Translations under genes and position numbers: made by a program
The notes under the pieces: generated by a model
The model's input: the letters and a program-made list of their open reading frames with translations, nothing else
The model's database searches: none
Told to the model about the DNA's origin: nothing
Part shown: positions 1 through 7,230 of the stretch, piece by piece
How the letters are laid out: every line of letters starts with the position of its first letter
Position numbering within the stretch: position 1 is the first letter of the stretch
Assembly: GCF_900156865.1 (NCBI RefSeq)
Contig: NZ_LT732529.1
Coordinates: forward strand, 1,568,532 to 1,632,531
Reading direction: 5' to 3'
DNA length: 64,000 nt
Origin: Litchfieldia sinesaloumensis
Lineage (GTDB): Bacteria > Bacillota > Bacilli > Bacillales > Bacillaceae_L

Positions 1-71
1 TCAAATACCTTTTCAACAGGAACGTTGAAAGAGCGTTTCATGATTAGCGTTGTTTTTGATGTATCAGCCAT
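1..71 (-). CDS. AHSA1/SRPBCC-domain protein, 5' end only
   Basis: The first 23 codons of a minus-strand gene that runs off the left edge. The visible peptide begins MADTSKTTLIMKRSFNVPVE. The short beta strand followed by a basic Arg-Ser-Phe and Val-Pro-Val-Glu-Lys-Val-Phe is how activator-of-Hsp90-ATPase-like (AHSA1) SRPBCC proteins start. The ATG at 71 is preceded by an AAAGGATG ribosome binding site. The ligand-binding fold itself lies outside the window, so the family call rests on the N-terminus only. Confidence 0.6.
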   Translation of the reverse strand, partial: MADTSKTTLIMKRSFNVPVEKVF

Positions 72-313
72 CTACTATTCATCCTTTTTACTTGAAGTGA
101 TGCCACTATCTTACTATCAATATTACTCAAAAACAAACGTAACACAACACTTCTTAAACCAGGAAGTATAGCTATTCTTAGAATCAACATAAGTCAAAAG
201 GAAGTTACTCATTTACTCTTCCCCTTTACTTGTCATTAAAACTTAAATCTTTTTGTTCATGACATAGATTGTTAATTGCTATCTAAATCATTTTTCATTT
301 TTGTGAATTCAGA

Positions 314-796
314 TTAGTTATTAGGGATTTCAATTATTTCTCCAGTGGCTCTTAATATAAGTAAATCTATAAAAATTAAGAATGTAGAAGAATTGAAATT
401 GTATGCTGCGATATCTTCTTCATATAACTTGATGTCAATTGTGTCAAAAACACTACCATCCCATTTAGCTCTATGTATTTTTAAGCAAGTAAAATTAGTC
501 CTTTGTTTTCGAGGAATAACCTTCCTAAACATAGTTGAATTCATAAGAAATTCATCTGAAAATTCATCTTTTGGAAGATCTAATCTAATAGTCATATGTT
601 TTTTATCTAAATTATCGTTTATTTTACCAATTCTAAACTTACCCTCTCCTCTCGTTTTAAAAGTAACTTGTTTGAAAGTTTTAATATGGCAACTATTTCC
701 TATACTTCCTGTATCTTTTAAGCCGCGATTCCTATATTTTGACAATATATTTCTTAATTCCTGTGATTTACTTTCTATTTCTTTACTAAAGTCCAC
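314..796 (-). CDS. hypothetical protein, 160 aa
   Basis: I do not recognise this protein. It starts with GTG at 796, about ten bases after an AAAGGTGG ribosome binding site. It is rich in Lys, Asn and Ile, has no signal peptide or membrane segment, and alternates strand-like and charged segments. It ends in a hydrophobic strand-rich region around residues 135-155. A similar-length frame on the opposite strand lacks a ribosome binding site and has a less protein-like composition, so the minus-strand reading is preferred. It stands alone, with more than 500 bases of AT-rich DNA upstream. Confidence 0.55.
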   Translation of the reverse strand: MDFSKEIESKSQELRNILSKYRNRGLKDTGSIGNSCHIKTFKQVTFKTRGEGKFRIGKINDNLDKKHMTIRLDLPKDEFSDEFLMNSTMFRKVIPRKQRTNFTCLKIHRAKWDGSVFDTIDIKLYEEDIAAYNFNSSTFLIFIDLLILRATGEIIEIPNN

Positions 797-1333
797 TATA
801 AACTGGCCACCTTTCTATTAGATATACAAGAGTCAAAAGTTATAACCGTTTTATCAACGTAATAAATACTATTTCTATTAATATAGGTTTATATATACAG
901 TACTTACAACGTATTTTTTTGAATAGACTCGTCAACAACTTCATAGGATTATATTTTCTATTTGTTTAATTCATTTTTGAAAAAAACGTCATCAAATGCC
1001 TTTTAATTTGGATGCAAATTTATACAACGGTGATCCCCCTAGATTTCTATTATATAGGAGGTTCATTAATAATTTCCTTGATACTTCAAATATTAACAAA
1101 TAACTACATTTATTACCTGAATTTTTTATGAATTGTCACTTAGTGCGCTTACCTAGGAAATTATTAAATTAAAAAGAGTGGAAATCATAGAAACAACCTC
1201 AAAATGTATTATAATATTTATTACTTTAAAAAGTGACGGATAGCTAAATCGTAAATTAGTATAATGACTAGATTTTTATTTATAACTGTAAATAATTCTA
1301 TTAAATTTGAATGTATCTTTACTAATAATTAAC
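797..1333. other. AT-rich intergenic stretch, nothing recognised
   Basis: About 540 bases, very AT-rich. No open frame with a credible ribosome binding site, no convincing terminator and no RNA gene was seen. It may be decayed coding DNA, but no remnant could be read. Confidence 0.5.
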
Positions 1334-1615
1334 TTAATATATAACTTTCTTTGCTCCCCTATATTCACTTTCACTAATATCAGGAAAGTGTTTCTGCCAC
1401 AGTTCAAAAACATTGTGGTTAGTTGCTTTACCTTCTTTCGAGAGCTTAACTACATGAAATCCATATTCGTCTCCACGCCTTTTCATTGTTCTTTTACGTT
1501 TAACTGAAAATATTTTTCCGGATCTGGTTATCTCATAAAGATTTTCATAACCTATTATTGGTTTTCTCTCTTCTTGCACACTATCACCGCTTTCTAATCC
1601 AAGAAATTTTATCAT
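1334..1615 (-). CDS. NUMOD4-domain protein, truncated homing endonuclease remnant
   Basis: A 93-residue protein. Residues 17-40 carry the NUMOD4 signature (KPIIGYENLYEITRSGKIFS), a DNA-binding module usually found at the N-terminus of HNH homing endonucleases of phages and group I introns. The next segment (residues 53-75, His-Val-Val-Lys-Leu-Ser-Lys-Glu-Gly) resembles the strand that normally leads into the HNH nuclease. No HNH motif follows, so the catalytic part is missing. This suggests a fragment left by a phage or mobile endonuclease gene. It lies just downstream of a PD-(D/E)XK nuclease-like gene in the same direction. Whether the fragment is expressed is unknown; its ribosome binding site is weak. 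Confidence 0.6.
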   Translation of the reverse strand: MIKFLGLESGDSVQEERKPIIGYENLYEITRSGKIFSVKRKRTMKRRGDEYGFHVVKLSKEGKATNHNVFELWQKHFPDISESEYRGAKKVIY

Positions 1616-1725
1616 AACATGCCTAATGGAATTGATTATTTTGATAAGGAAAGTTATTGGAACTCACATAAAAGATCCACTTCGTAATGTCATGTTATAA
1701 TGTAAGGACATCTTAATATTATTCA

Positions 1726-2565
1726 TTATTTTAAATAAGAACCAAGTCTCCATTGATTCCAAGAATTCTTATGTTCAGCTCTTCCAGGAGCTATACAATA
1801 ATCCGTTATTAAAGTCTTTTCATTATGAAATTCCAATGGAAGATGCTCATGATTCTCTTTTACATACCTTGCAATAAATCTTCGTGCGTTTTGTATTCCA
1901 TCTATGTTAGTATTTAGAATGGTTCTTTCCTCTTGATACACCTTTTCTACTTTATAAGGCTTTGCTATCCTACTTCCAGTAATGATAAAATGTAATTCAT
2001 CTTTCTTTGATTTCCCACCAACAATTTCCTTTGGCATACCTGATGATTGTCTCTTGGATTTAAACCTGGAATTAAGTTCGAGAAAATTATGAATTAGGTA
2101 CTTTAATATTTCATCATGTGTTTGTATTTCTTTTAATGCTTTAAAAATCATATTCCAGTTAAGACGTAATACCTCTTCTCCGTTAGTCAAGAGACGCTTG
2201 TGCGCATTTAATTGGCCTTCATCTAGTGTTCCTCTGATTTTAAATTCAAAAAGTAGATTAAAATTCTTTCCACATATCCAAGCATCGGGAATCGATCCAC
2301 TATTATCTTGTAGTGGAGAATGAGACAATGCACTAGTATAGGGAGCAATACCGATTATGTATTCATGTTTTTTAGATGTTTGAGGACATGATTTTTTTCG
2401 TGTGATGACTATTATTTCAGAGAAATCCATCATCTCAGATTGTTTGGGAATAATTGTTCTTAGAAACTGAGGAACTATCATTGAATTTTTATAGGCAAGA
2501 ATTGACATTAAAATATGAGTATAATGATCCTCTTCTTGACCTTGATATTGAAAAATATTCAACAT
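1726..2565 (-). CDS. PD-(D/E)XK nuclease-like protein
   Basis: A 279-residue soluble protein. Residues 92-109 show the PD-(D/E)XK arrangement: Ile-Pro-Asp94, a short spacer, a hydrophobic strand, then Glu107-Phe-Lys109. A Gln-Leu helix follows at residues 117-126, as in many restriction-type nucleases. The N-terminus (Gln-Glu-Glu-Asp-His-Tyr-Thr-His-Ile-Leu) resembles the helix carrying an extra acidic active-site residue in this superfamily. No methylase or specificity partner is adjacent, so it may be an orphan restriction-like or defence nuclease. The fold call is from motif spacing only; the substrate is unknown. Confidence 0.55.
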   Translation of the reverse strand: MLNIFQYQGQEEDHYTHILMSILAYKNSMIVPQFLRTIIPKQSEMMDFSEIIVITRKKSCPQTSKKHEYIIGIAPYTSALSHSPLQDNSGSIPDAWICGKNFNLLFEFKIRGTLDEGQLNAHKRLLTNGEEVLRLNWNMIFKALKEIQTHDEILKYLIHNFLELNSRFKSKRQSSGMPKEIVGGKSKKDELHFIITGSRIAKPYKVEKVYQEERTILNTNIDGIQNARRFIARYVKENHEHLPLEFHNEKTLITDYCIAPGRAEHKNSWNQWRLGSYLK

Positions 2566-2709
2566 TATTAATTCGTCCTTTTAGTTTAATATCTGTTTAA
2601 AAATGTGCACATTCGTAAGTGTTCTATTGTTTCTGAGTTTAACCGCTTTTACCTAAACAACCAGTGGTCGGGGTCGAACCGTTATCTATCTATCTAACCT
2701 TTCACCTGC

Positions 2710-3330
2710 TCAACCAAAAATCAAACTAAAAACACGTTCATGCGCACCATATATTTTATCTGCCTCTTCTAGTTGTTTAAATTCATCTCGATATTGGGCG
2801 ACAAACAAATCCAACTCACTAAGATCAATAAGAATAGTAACCAATACTTTCGGAATGTCCTCCCAGGAGTAAATAACGTCGATACTATCGTTTAATTCCT
2901 GATAGATTCGTTCAAACTGTTGTTCATCCAACCCTTTTCCTTTTTGCAGTTTCTCGAAAAAATTTCCGTTTTCGTTAATTTTCTCAATCAGTCTGGCAAT
3001 CACTTTAGCTTTTTCGGGCTCAATTTCACCCGCTTCTCTTGTACACTTTTGAATCAGCTTTTTACTTTCTTCGGCTGCGTTCCTAATACGAACTGATACT
3101 TCACCGCCATATACGAGTGAAAAGTTGTATAGTTCATCATATAGTCCGACTAAAATATGGAGAACATCTACAGGTATACTCGCTCGATTTTCCCATTCGT
3201 CAGCGCAGACAGTTAGAGCATTAACTACCTTTTCATACTCCTTTTCATCAAACGCATTTCCCATTCGCAGTTCTACAAGTAAATTTGCTTCTGACTGTTC
3301 AAGAGCGTCAATTAGTTCTTTGTCTTTCAC
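2710..3330 (-). CDS. hypothetical all-alpha protein with internal duplication, 206 aa
   Basis: Starts at GTG 3330 with AGGAGG eight bases upstream. The sequence is acidic, Glu/Leu-rich and probably entirely helical, without signal or membrane segments. Two halves look alike. Residues about 24-80 (Gly-Asn-Ala-Phe-Asp-Glu-Lys-Glu-Tyr-Glu-Lys) and about 131-190 (Gly-Lys-Gly-Leu-Asp-Glu-Gln-Gln-Phe-Glu-Arg) share the same spacing. In both, a Ser/Ala-Trp-Glu segment and a long Leu/Ile-rich helix ending in a Leu-Tyr/Leu-Asp pattern follow. This points to tandem duplication of one helical unit. I do not recognise the family; an immunity or structural role would be a guess. Confidence 0.6.
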   Translation of the reverse strand: MKDKELIDALEQSEANLLVELRMGNAFDEKEYEKVVNALTVCADEWENRASIPVDVLHILVGLYDELYNFSLVYGGEVSVRIRNAAEESKKLIQKCTREAGEIEPEKAKVIARLIEKINENGNFFEKLQKGKGLDEQQFERIYQELNDSIDVIYSWEDIPKVLVTILIDLSELDLFVAQYRDEFKQLEEADKIYGAHERVFSLIFG

Positions 3331-3412
3331 TCCTTCACCCTCCTATTGAAAGGGACTTACACTAAACTTGCATCTATTCTCTACAAGTTGCCACGCAACT
3401 TACACTATGCCA

Positions 3413-3802
3413 CTATTTGTATAGTAACTTCCCTTGCTTCATTTTTTCCCCTGTCCAAACAAATCTCACGAAAACATCCGCAACTTTGGACTTACGGTCT
3501 AACCAACCATGCACTATAATAGTATAAATTTCATACTTCATAGCATCTTCCCATGATTGTGCAGTGAATTGTTTGTTATATAAGAAAATATTTTCATTAA
3601 ACTTTCGAAAAAATAGTAAATCCTCACCACTTATGTGATGCTCAAATGGATATTTACTATCACCTTCCTTTATTTTAAATGGTTCTGAGTTTATATCTAG
3701 ACGTTTTGACTTCGTTTCCCAGAATACAAAATATCCGCACTTTGGTGTTGCAATTTTATAGATTTCTACAATTATTTCGGGAAGCATATCATTGTTTTTC
3801 AC
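3413..3802 (-). CDS. hypothetical protein, 129 aa
   Basis: Not recognised. Begins at a GTG following an AAAGGTCGGGA ribosome binding site. Aromatic-rich and soluble, with likely mixed alpha/beta structure and no signal peptide. It lies in a run of similarly sized minus-strand orphan genes (3.4-4.7 kb), separated from the next by only about 15 bases. It may therefore be co-transcribed with the 108-residue gene upstream. The size and clustering are typical of accessory islands, but no immunity or toxin motif is visible. Confidence 0.55.
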   Translation of the reverse strand: MKNNDMLPEIIVEIYKIATPKCGYFVFWETKSKRLDINSEPFKIKEGDSKYPFEHHISGEDLLFFRKFNENIFLYNKQFTAQSWEDAMKYEIYTIIVHGWLDRKSKVADVFVRFVWTGEKMKQGKLLYK

Positions 3803-3817
3803 TATATCCCGACCTTT

Positions 3818-4144
3818 TTAATAGTTTTCTAAAGCTTCCTCTACTAACTTATATACTTGATCCAAACTATTTCCTTTATAAACCCAACGACAAGTTCCCA
3901 TATGTTTCTCTCTAGCTTCACTTTCGGAAAAAATGATCAAACCCTCAGATGGAGGGACAGCCACATTAAATTCAAAGTATATCCACCGACTATTGTTAAC
4001 CATTTTTAGTATTCTTCCTTTTGGACCGAAAAAAGTCACACCTGTTTGGTTATAGGTTGGCAAAAACTGCTGGCCTATTTTACGTTGAATACTATCAATC
4101 AATTCATTTCCGTGATTCAGGAATCTATACTTTTTATCTAACAT
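3818..4144 (-). CDS. hypothetical protein, 108 aa
   Basis: Not recognised. ATG at 4144 follows a GGGGTGGAG ribosome binding site. The protein is soluble and strand-rich in the middle (Trp-Ile-Tyr-Phe-Glu-Phe-Asn-Val), with an amphipathic C-terminal helix. It is immediately upstream of the 129-residue gene on the same strand and probably shares its transcript. No catalytic motif is visible. Confidence 0.55.
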   Translation of the reverse strand: MLDKKYRFLNHGNELIDSIQRKIGQQFLPTYNQTGVTFFGPKGRILKMVNNSRWIYFEFNVAVPPSEGLIIFSESEAREKHMGTCRWVYKGNSLDQVYKLVEEALENY

Positions 4145-4255
4145 GGACTACTCCACCCCTATATTTTTTCTACAAAATCTACTAAAGCAAGGGACATCCT
4201 GTCTCCTACCAACATAATACTGCTCTAAATGTAAAAGAAACTAGACAACTGTTAT

Positions 4256-4714
4256 TTAATCTACCATTTCTAATGACTTCGTAAATAATTTGTCTGGAAA
4301 AGAATTATGTCGAAGTGTTCTTTCAAGAGACCCTGCTGTTCCTATTACATGCATGGAACCTCCAGTTGGGACTTCTACATTTATGTATTGGTTTTCCGAT
4401 GAAGTTAGATCAATTAAATTGGAGAATTCTTGAATGTTCAACGCACAAATAGTTTGCTGACCACATACTAAACATAAGAATACATTTTTCGTTACATCCA
4501 TATCACTTTGAATAGATTGCATCTCGGAAACACTGATTTTGAAACTCCATGGTGAAGTTTCTTTGGATAAATATTTCACAAATATCCTAGTATCATGGTT
4601 TACCTGATAATGGCCGTACAATGAATCTGGTTTATTCAAAGCTGTAAAAGAAGGATGTTCTGTAATTTGTGTAAGAACTGCTCCGTGATATAAGTCTTGC
4701 ATCTGTATTTTCAT
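4256..4714 (-). CDS. hypothetical protein, 152 aa
   Basis: Starts best at ATG 4714, giving MKIQMQDLYHGAVLTQITEH after a TGGAGTG ribosome binding site. It contains a Cys-Leu-Val-Cys-Gly-Gln-Gln-Thr-Ile-Cys segment near the middle, but the spacing does not make a convincing zinc site. The rest is strand-rich and soluble. I have the impression that similar proteins occur scattered in Bacilli near restriction or phage genes, but I cannot confirm this. Function unknown. Confidence 0.5.
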   Translation of the reverse strand: MKIQMQDLYHGAVLTQITEHPSFTALNKPDSLYGHYQVNHDTRIFVKYLSKETSPWSFKISVSEMQSIQSDMDVTKNVFLCLVCGQQTICALNIQEFSNLIDLTSSENQYINVEVPTGGSMHVIGTAGSLERTLRHNSFPDKLFTKSLEMVD

Positions 4715-4851
4715 TGTTATCACTCCAGGGAATTTTAGTGTTTATAGACTAATTATATCAAAGGGACTAGGAAAATATATCCAATTTTATATGTTTTTAT
4801 TTTACAATTCGTCATATCAAAGTCATTATTAAGTCATTCTTTTCTAAATTT

Positions 4852-5521
4852 CTATGTAACTACCAACTCCACAAAAACCACAGTATAATCAATTGGTACT
4901 AATTTAAAGTCATCATCTACTCTAGTTGGTATCTTTAAGGTGTTTTTTCCTTGATGTAGGTAAAGTAACATGTTTACTATGGAAGGTTTTTCTCCATGAA
5001 AGTGGCTCTTTATGGATTGTAATAATGAACATAAATTATAAGCTAAGACCGTACTATCTGCGGGAACTCTCTTACTCCCACGAGGTACTGTAATAACTTC
5101 ACCAACATGTTGAGTGAATTCTTCCCAACTTGTAAAATCTTGTTCAAACCACTTGTGTAGATAAGCTGTAAAAATTTGATGTCTAAGTAATTGTATATTT
5201 CTTAGATTCAGTTTTTCACCTTTTACCTCCGAGGAGGCATCCCATTTACTTTCACCAAGATAAATTGTGCTTTCACTCAGTAAAATTCGAGTGTTCGGAA
5301 TGGAAGTCTGGTTGGATAGTTTGGTGCCTTTTCTTTATTTTTATGATAGTTTTCTATTTCATCTAGTAAGGTAGTAAGGTTTTTTAGTAAAAAGAAAATC
5401 TTCAGATGCCAATAAAAATCTCTCCTAAGTACTTTTTATATAGACTATGTCTATCTTGTTCACGAACCTCTCTTACCATCTCTGGGCAGACCAAATACAC
5501 ACTTTCCTTAGAATATAGGTA
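4852..5521 (-). pseudogene. decayed gene with several frameshifts, family unknown
   Basis: No intact gene is present, yet coding-like protein can be read on the minus strand in successive frames. From the upstream end come SKESVYLVCPEMVREVREQD, then a segment reading LASEDFLFTKKPYYL in another frame, then LLDEIENYHKNKEKAPNYPT, and finally a long open stretch from 5334 to the TAG at 4852. That last stretch has no start codon near its beginning and includes YLHKWFEQDFTSWEEFTQHV. At least three frame changes join the pieces. The protein was probably about 220 residues. Family not recognised. Confidence 0.6.
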
Positions 5522-5529
5522 ATATACTC

Positions 5530-6690
5530 TTAATCATCTAACACTGATTTTGCAAGGCTATAAACGATTGTATCATCTGTTGGAGGGTTATGAAGCCCTG
5601 CACGAACATCACGGAAATACCGTTGGAGAGGATTTTGTGCGGAAAGACTTCGAGCTCCAACAATTCTCATTGCCAAATCCACTATTTTGTTTGCGCTGTT
5701 TGTTGCGATATGTTTTACAGCTGCTAGTTCTGCCCCCATATTACCTCGCTGTTCAGGTTGTTCAACCCATTTTCTTGCGACAGAGTAGAGGACTTCGCGA
5801 GCATTAAATAATTCTAATTCTATCTCTCCAATTTTTCTTCGTACTTCTGGTACATCTTTGATCGGACCTGGTAGGGTGGTAGGGCTATATTCAGAAGCAA
5901 ATTTTATTGCATAATCTCTAGCGGAAGTAGCTATCCCAATGTACACAGCAGGGATTTGCAAATACCAGCCTTTTGGTGAAGGTTTTTTGATATCCTCTTC
6001 TACCAATAATGCATCCTCAGGGACAAGGACTTGGTCTAGAATGAGGTCATCACTCTTAGTACCCCTCATGGAAACACTATCCCAGGTTTCTTTTATCTGA
6101 ACCCCGTCAAGTTTATGATCAATTAAAATATACCCTTTTGTACCAGTTTGATTGACATCAACTGAAACAATGGAATAATCGAGTGCAATGGCCATGGAAG
6201 TGAATGCTTTAGCTCCATTTACGCGCCATCCGTCTTTTTCTTTAATCGCGGTAGTCGTAGGCACGCCACCTCTAGAAGGACTTCCTGTCGCACGTTCTGA
6301 TTGAGCAAGATTAATGAGTGCTTTCTGATTTACGATTAAATCGCATATCTTGGCGAAGCTTTCTTCGTTCCAGTTTCTACTTTCAGCTGCTTCGAGAATC
6401 ACGCCGAGTTGCCAGCCGAGAGACAGGGCAGTTGGTCCGTCCCCATTCGCAATAATTTCTTGAATCTTGAGATATTCATATAGGTTAATACCATGGCCCC
6501 CATACTCAATTGGTACAGTAAGTGCTAAGAACCCCTTTTGCTTCAAGTCCTCAAAATTTTCAAAAGGGAATTTTCCCTGTGCGTCAATTTCGGCAGACCT
6601 TTCTCTAAAAGTTTCAGCTAACTCTTCGGCTTGTTTTAGTAAATTTTGTTGGATCTTACTTTCTGTTGATTGAACAAATGCAATTGTCAT
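5530..6690 (-). CDS. acyl-CoA dehydrogenase-type flavin monooxygenase, sulfur acquisition
   Basis: A 386-residue member of the acyl-CoA dehydrogenase fold, the group containing DszC/SfnB-like reduced-flavin monooxygenases. An N-terminal helical domain (residues about 15-110) precedes the beta-barrel region with SERATGSPSRGG and the C-terminal four-helix domain ending in the VGARSLSAQNPLQRYFRDVR motif. ATG 6690 is chosen because GGAGG lies seven bases upstream; an in-frame ATG two codons earlier is too close. It is the only gene behind a SAM-I riboswitch, so it should be made when SAM is low. This supports a role in oxidising an organosulfur compound rather than fatty acids. Substrate not determined. 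Confidence 0.75.
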   Translation of the reverse strand: MTIAFVQSTESKIQQNLLKQAEELAETFRERSAEIDAQGKFPFENFEDLKQKGFLALTVPIEYGGHGINLYEYLKIQEIIANGDGPTALSLGWQLGVILEAAESRNWNEESFAKICDLIVNQKALINLAQSERATGSPSRGGVPTTTAIKEKDGWRVNGAKAFTSMAIALDYSIVSVDVNQTGTKGYILIDHKLDGVQIKETWDSVSMRGTKSDDLILDQVLVPEDALLVEEDIKKPSPKGWYLQIPAVYIGIATSARDYAIKFASEYSPTTLPGPIKDVPEVRRKIGEIELELFNAREVLYSVARKWVEQPEQRGNMGAELAAVKHIATNSANKIVDLAMRIVGARSLSAQNPLQRYFRDVRAGLHNPPTDDTIVYSLAKSVLDD

Positions 6691-6717
6691 ACTCATTCCT
6701 CCATCCATTTTTAACAT

Positions 6718-6753
6718 AAAAAAGTCCACTTTCTTGGCGATGAAAGAGGACTT
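6718..6753 (-). terminator. riboswitch-controlled intrinsic terminator
   Basis: On the minus strand AAGTCC and GGACTT arms, extended by TTTC/GAAA, are followed by a T run. It lies between the SAM aptamer and the monooxygenase start, as expected for the expression platform of a transcriptional S-box. Confidence 0.75.
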
Positions 6754-6764
6754 CGGATAATCTA

Positions 6765-6876
6765 TCCTTTCTCATCTGTCAGACATCTTATGTCTGCTGG
6801 AATTAGCACCTTTCTTAATAAATAAGAGGTTGCTGCAGGATCGTAGGACCAGATTCCTCCCCTGACTCTTGATAAG
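6765..6876 (-). promoter_or_regulatory. SAM-I riboswitch (S-box)
   Basis: Read on the minus strand, the conserved S-box blocks appear in order: CTTATCAAGAG, GGGGAGG, the Gly-box-like CAGCAACC, AGGTGCTAATTCCAGCAG and the closing GACAGATGAG. This is the SAM-I aptamer of Firmicutes, which favours termination when SAM is bound. It controls the acyl-CoA dehydrogenase-type monooxygenase and stands back to back with a second S-box on the plus strand. Confidence 0.9.
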
Positions 6877-6905
6877 TTTTGAAACTATGTAATTTTAGAA
6901 TACAC

Positions 6906-6932
6906 ATTATACGATAATTTTATGGTTGTCAA
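6906..6932 (-). promoter_or_regulatory. probable sigma-A promoter for the leftward S-box unit
   Basis: On the minus strand TTGACA is followed after 15 bases by TATAAT, about 30 bases before the SAM aptamer. Both hexamers are perfect; the spacer is two bases shorter than ideal. Confidence 0.55.
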
Positions 6933-6983
6933 GATTTAAAAAATAAATTCAAATATGAATCATAAAAATATTAAAAATACTTG

Positions 6984-7012
6984 TTGACAGTATTTTCATT
7001 CTCATGTATATT
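6984..7012 (+). promoter_or_regulatory. sigma-A promoter for the rightward S-box unit
   Basis: TTGACA, a 17-base spacer and TATATT, about 28 bases before the plus-strand SAM aptamer. An almost ideal housekeeping promoter. Confidence 0.75.
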
Positions 7013-7039
7013 TTGGATTAAATTTAATAAACTGATTTC

Positions 7040-7138
7040 TTTATCAAGAGAGGTGGAGGGACTGGCCCTTTGATACCTCGGCAACAGGCTTACTAGCACT
7101 GTGCCAATTCCAGCAAGCGATAAGCTTGATAGATAAGG
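7040..7138 (+). promoter_or_regulatory. SAM-I riboswitch (S-box)
   Basis: Contains TTATCAAGAG, GGAGGGACTGGCCC, CCTCGGCAAC, the GTGCCAATTCCAGCAAG block and the closing GATAAGG, all in canonical order for SAM-I. It precedes the LLM monooxygenase and metNIQ genes and so links them to methionine/SAM limitation. Confidence 0.95.
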
Positions 7139-7161
7139 AAGGATTGTGCTTTTGTGTGTAA

Positions 7162-7193
7162 AAGCCTCTTCTTTTCTTAGAAGAGGTTTTTTT
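7162..7193 (+). terminator. S-box expression-platform terminator
   Basis: GCCTCTTC and GAAGAGG arms followed by a run of seven T, placed between the aptamer and the ribosome binding site of the downstream gene. Confidence 0.85.
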
Positions 7194-7230
7194 ATTTGTA
7201 AAAATATTTTATCAATTGGAGGAATGAAAG

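Noticed and set aside
345-821. plus-strand open frame of 158 codons
   Set aside because: It has no ribosome site, is Leu/Ser/Phe-rich with low-complexity hydrophobic runs, and lies opposite the better minus-strand frame.
2640-2700. tRNA-like 3' end (GGTTCGA-type T loop on the minus strand)
   Set aside because: Only a T-loop-like string is present. The T stem pairs poorly and there is no acceptor stem, anticodon arm or CCA end.
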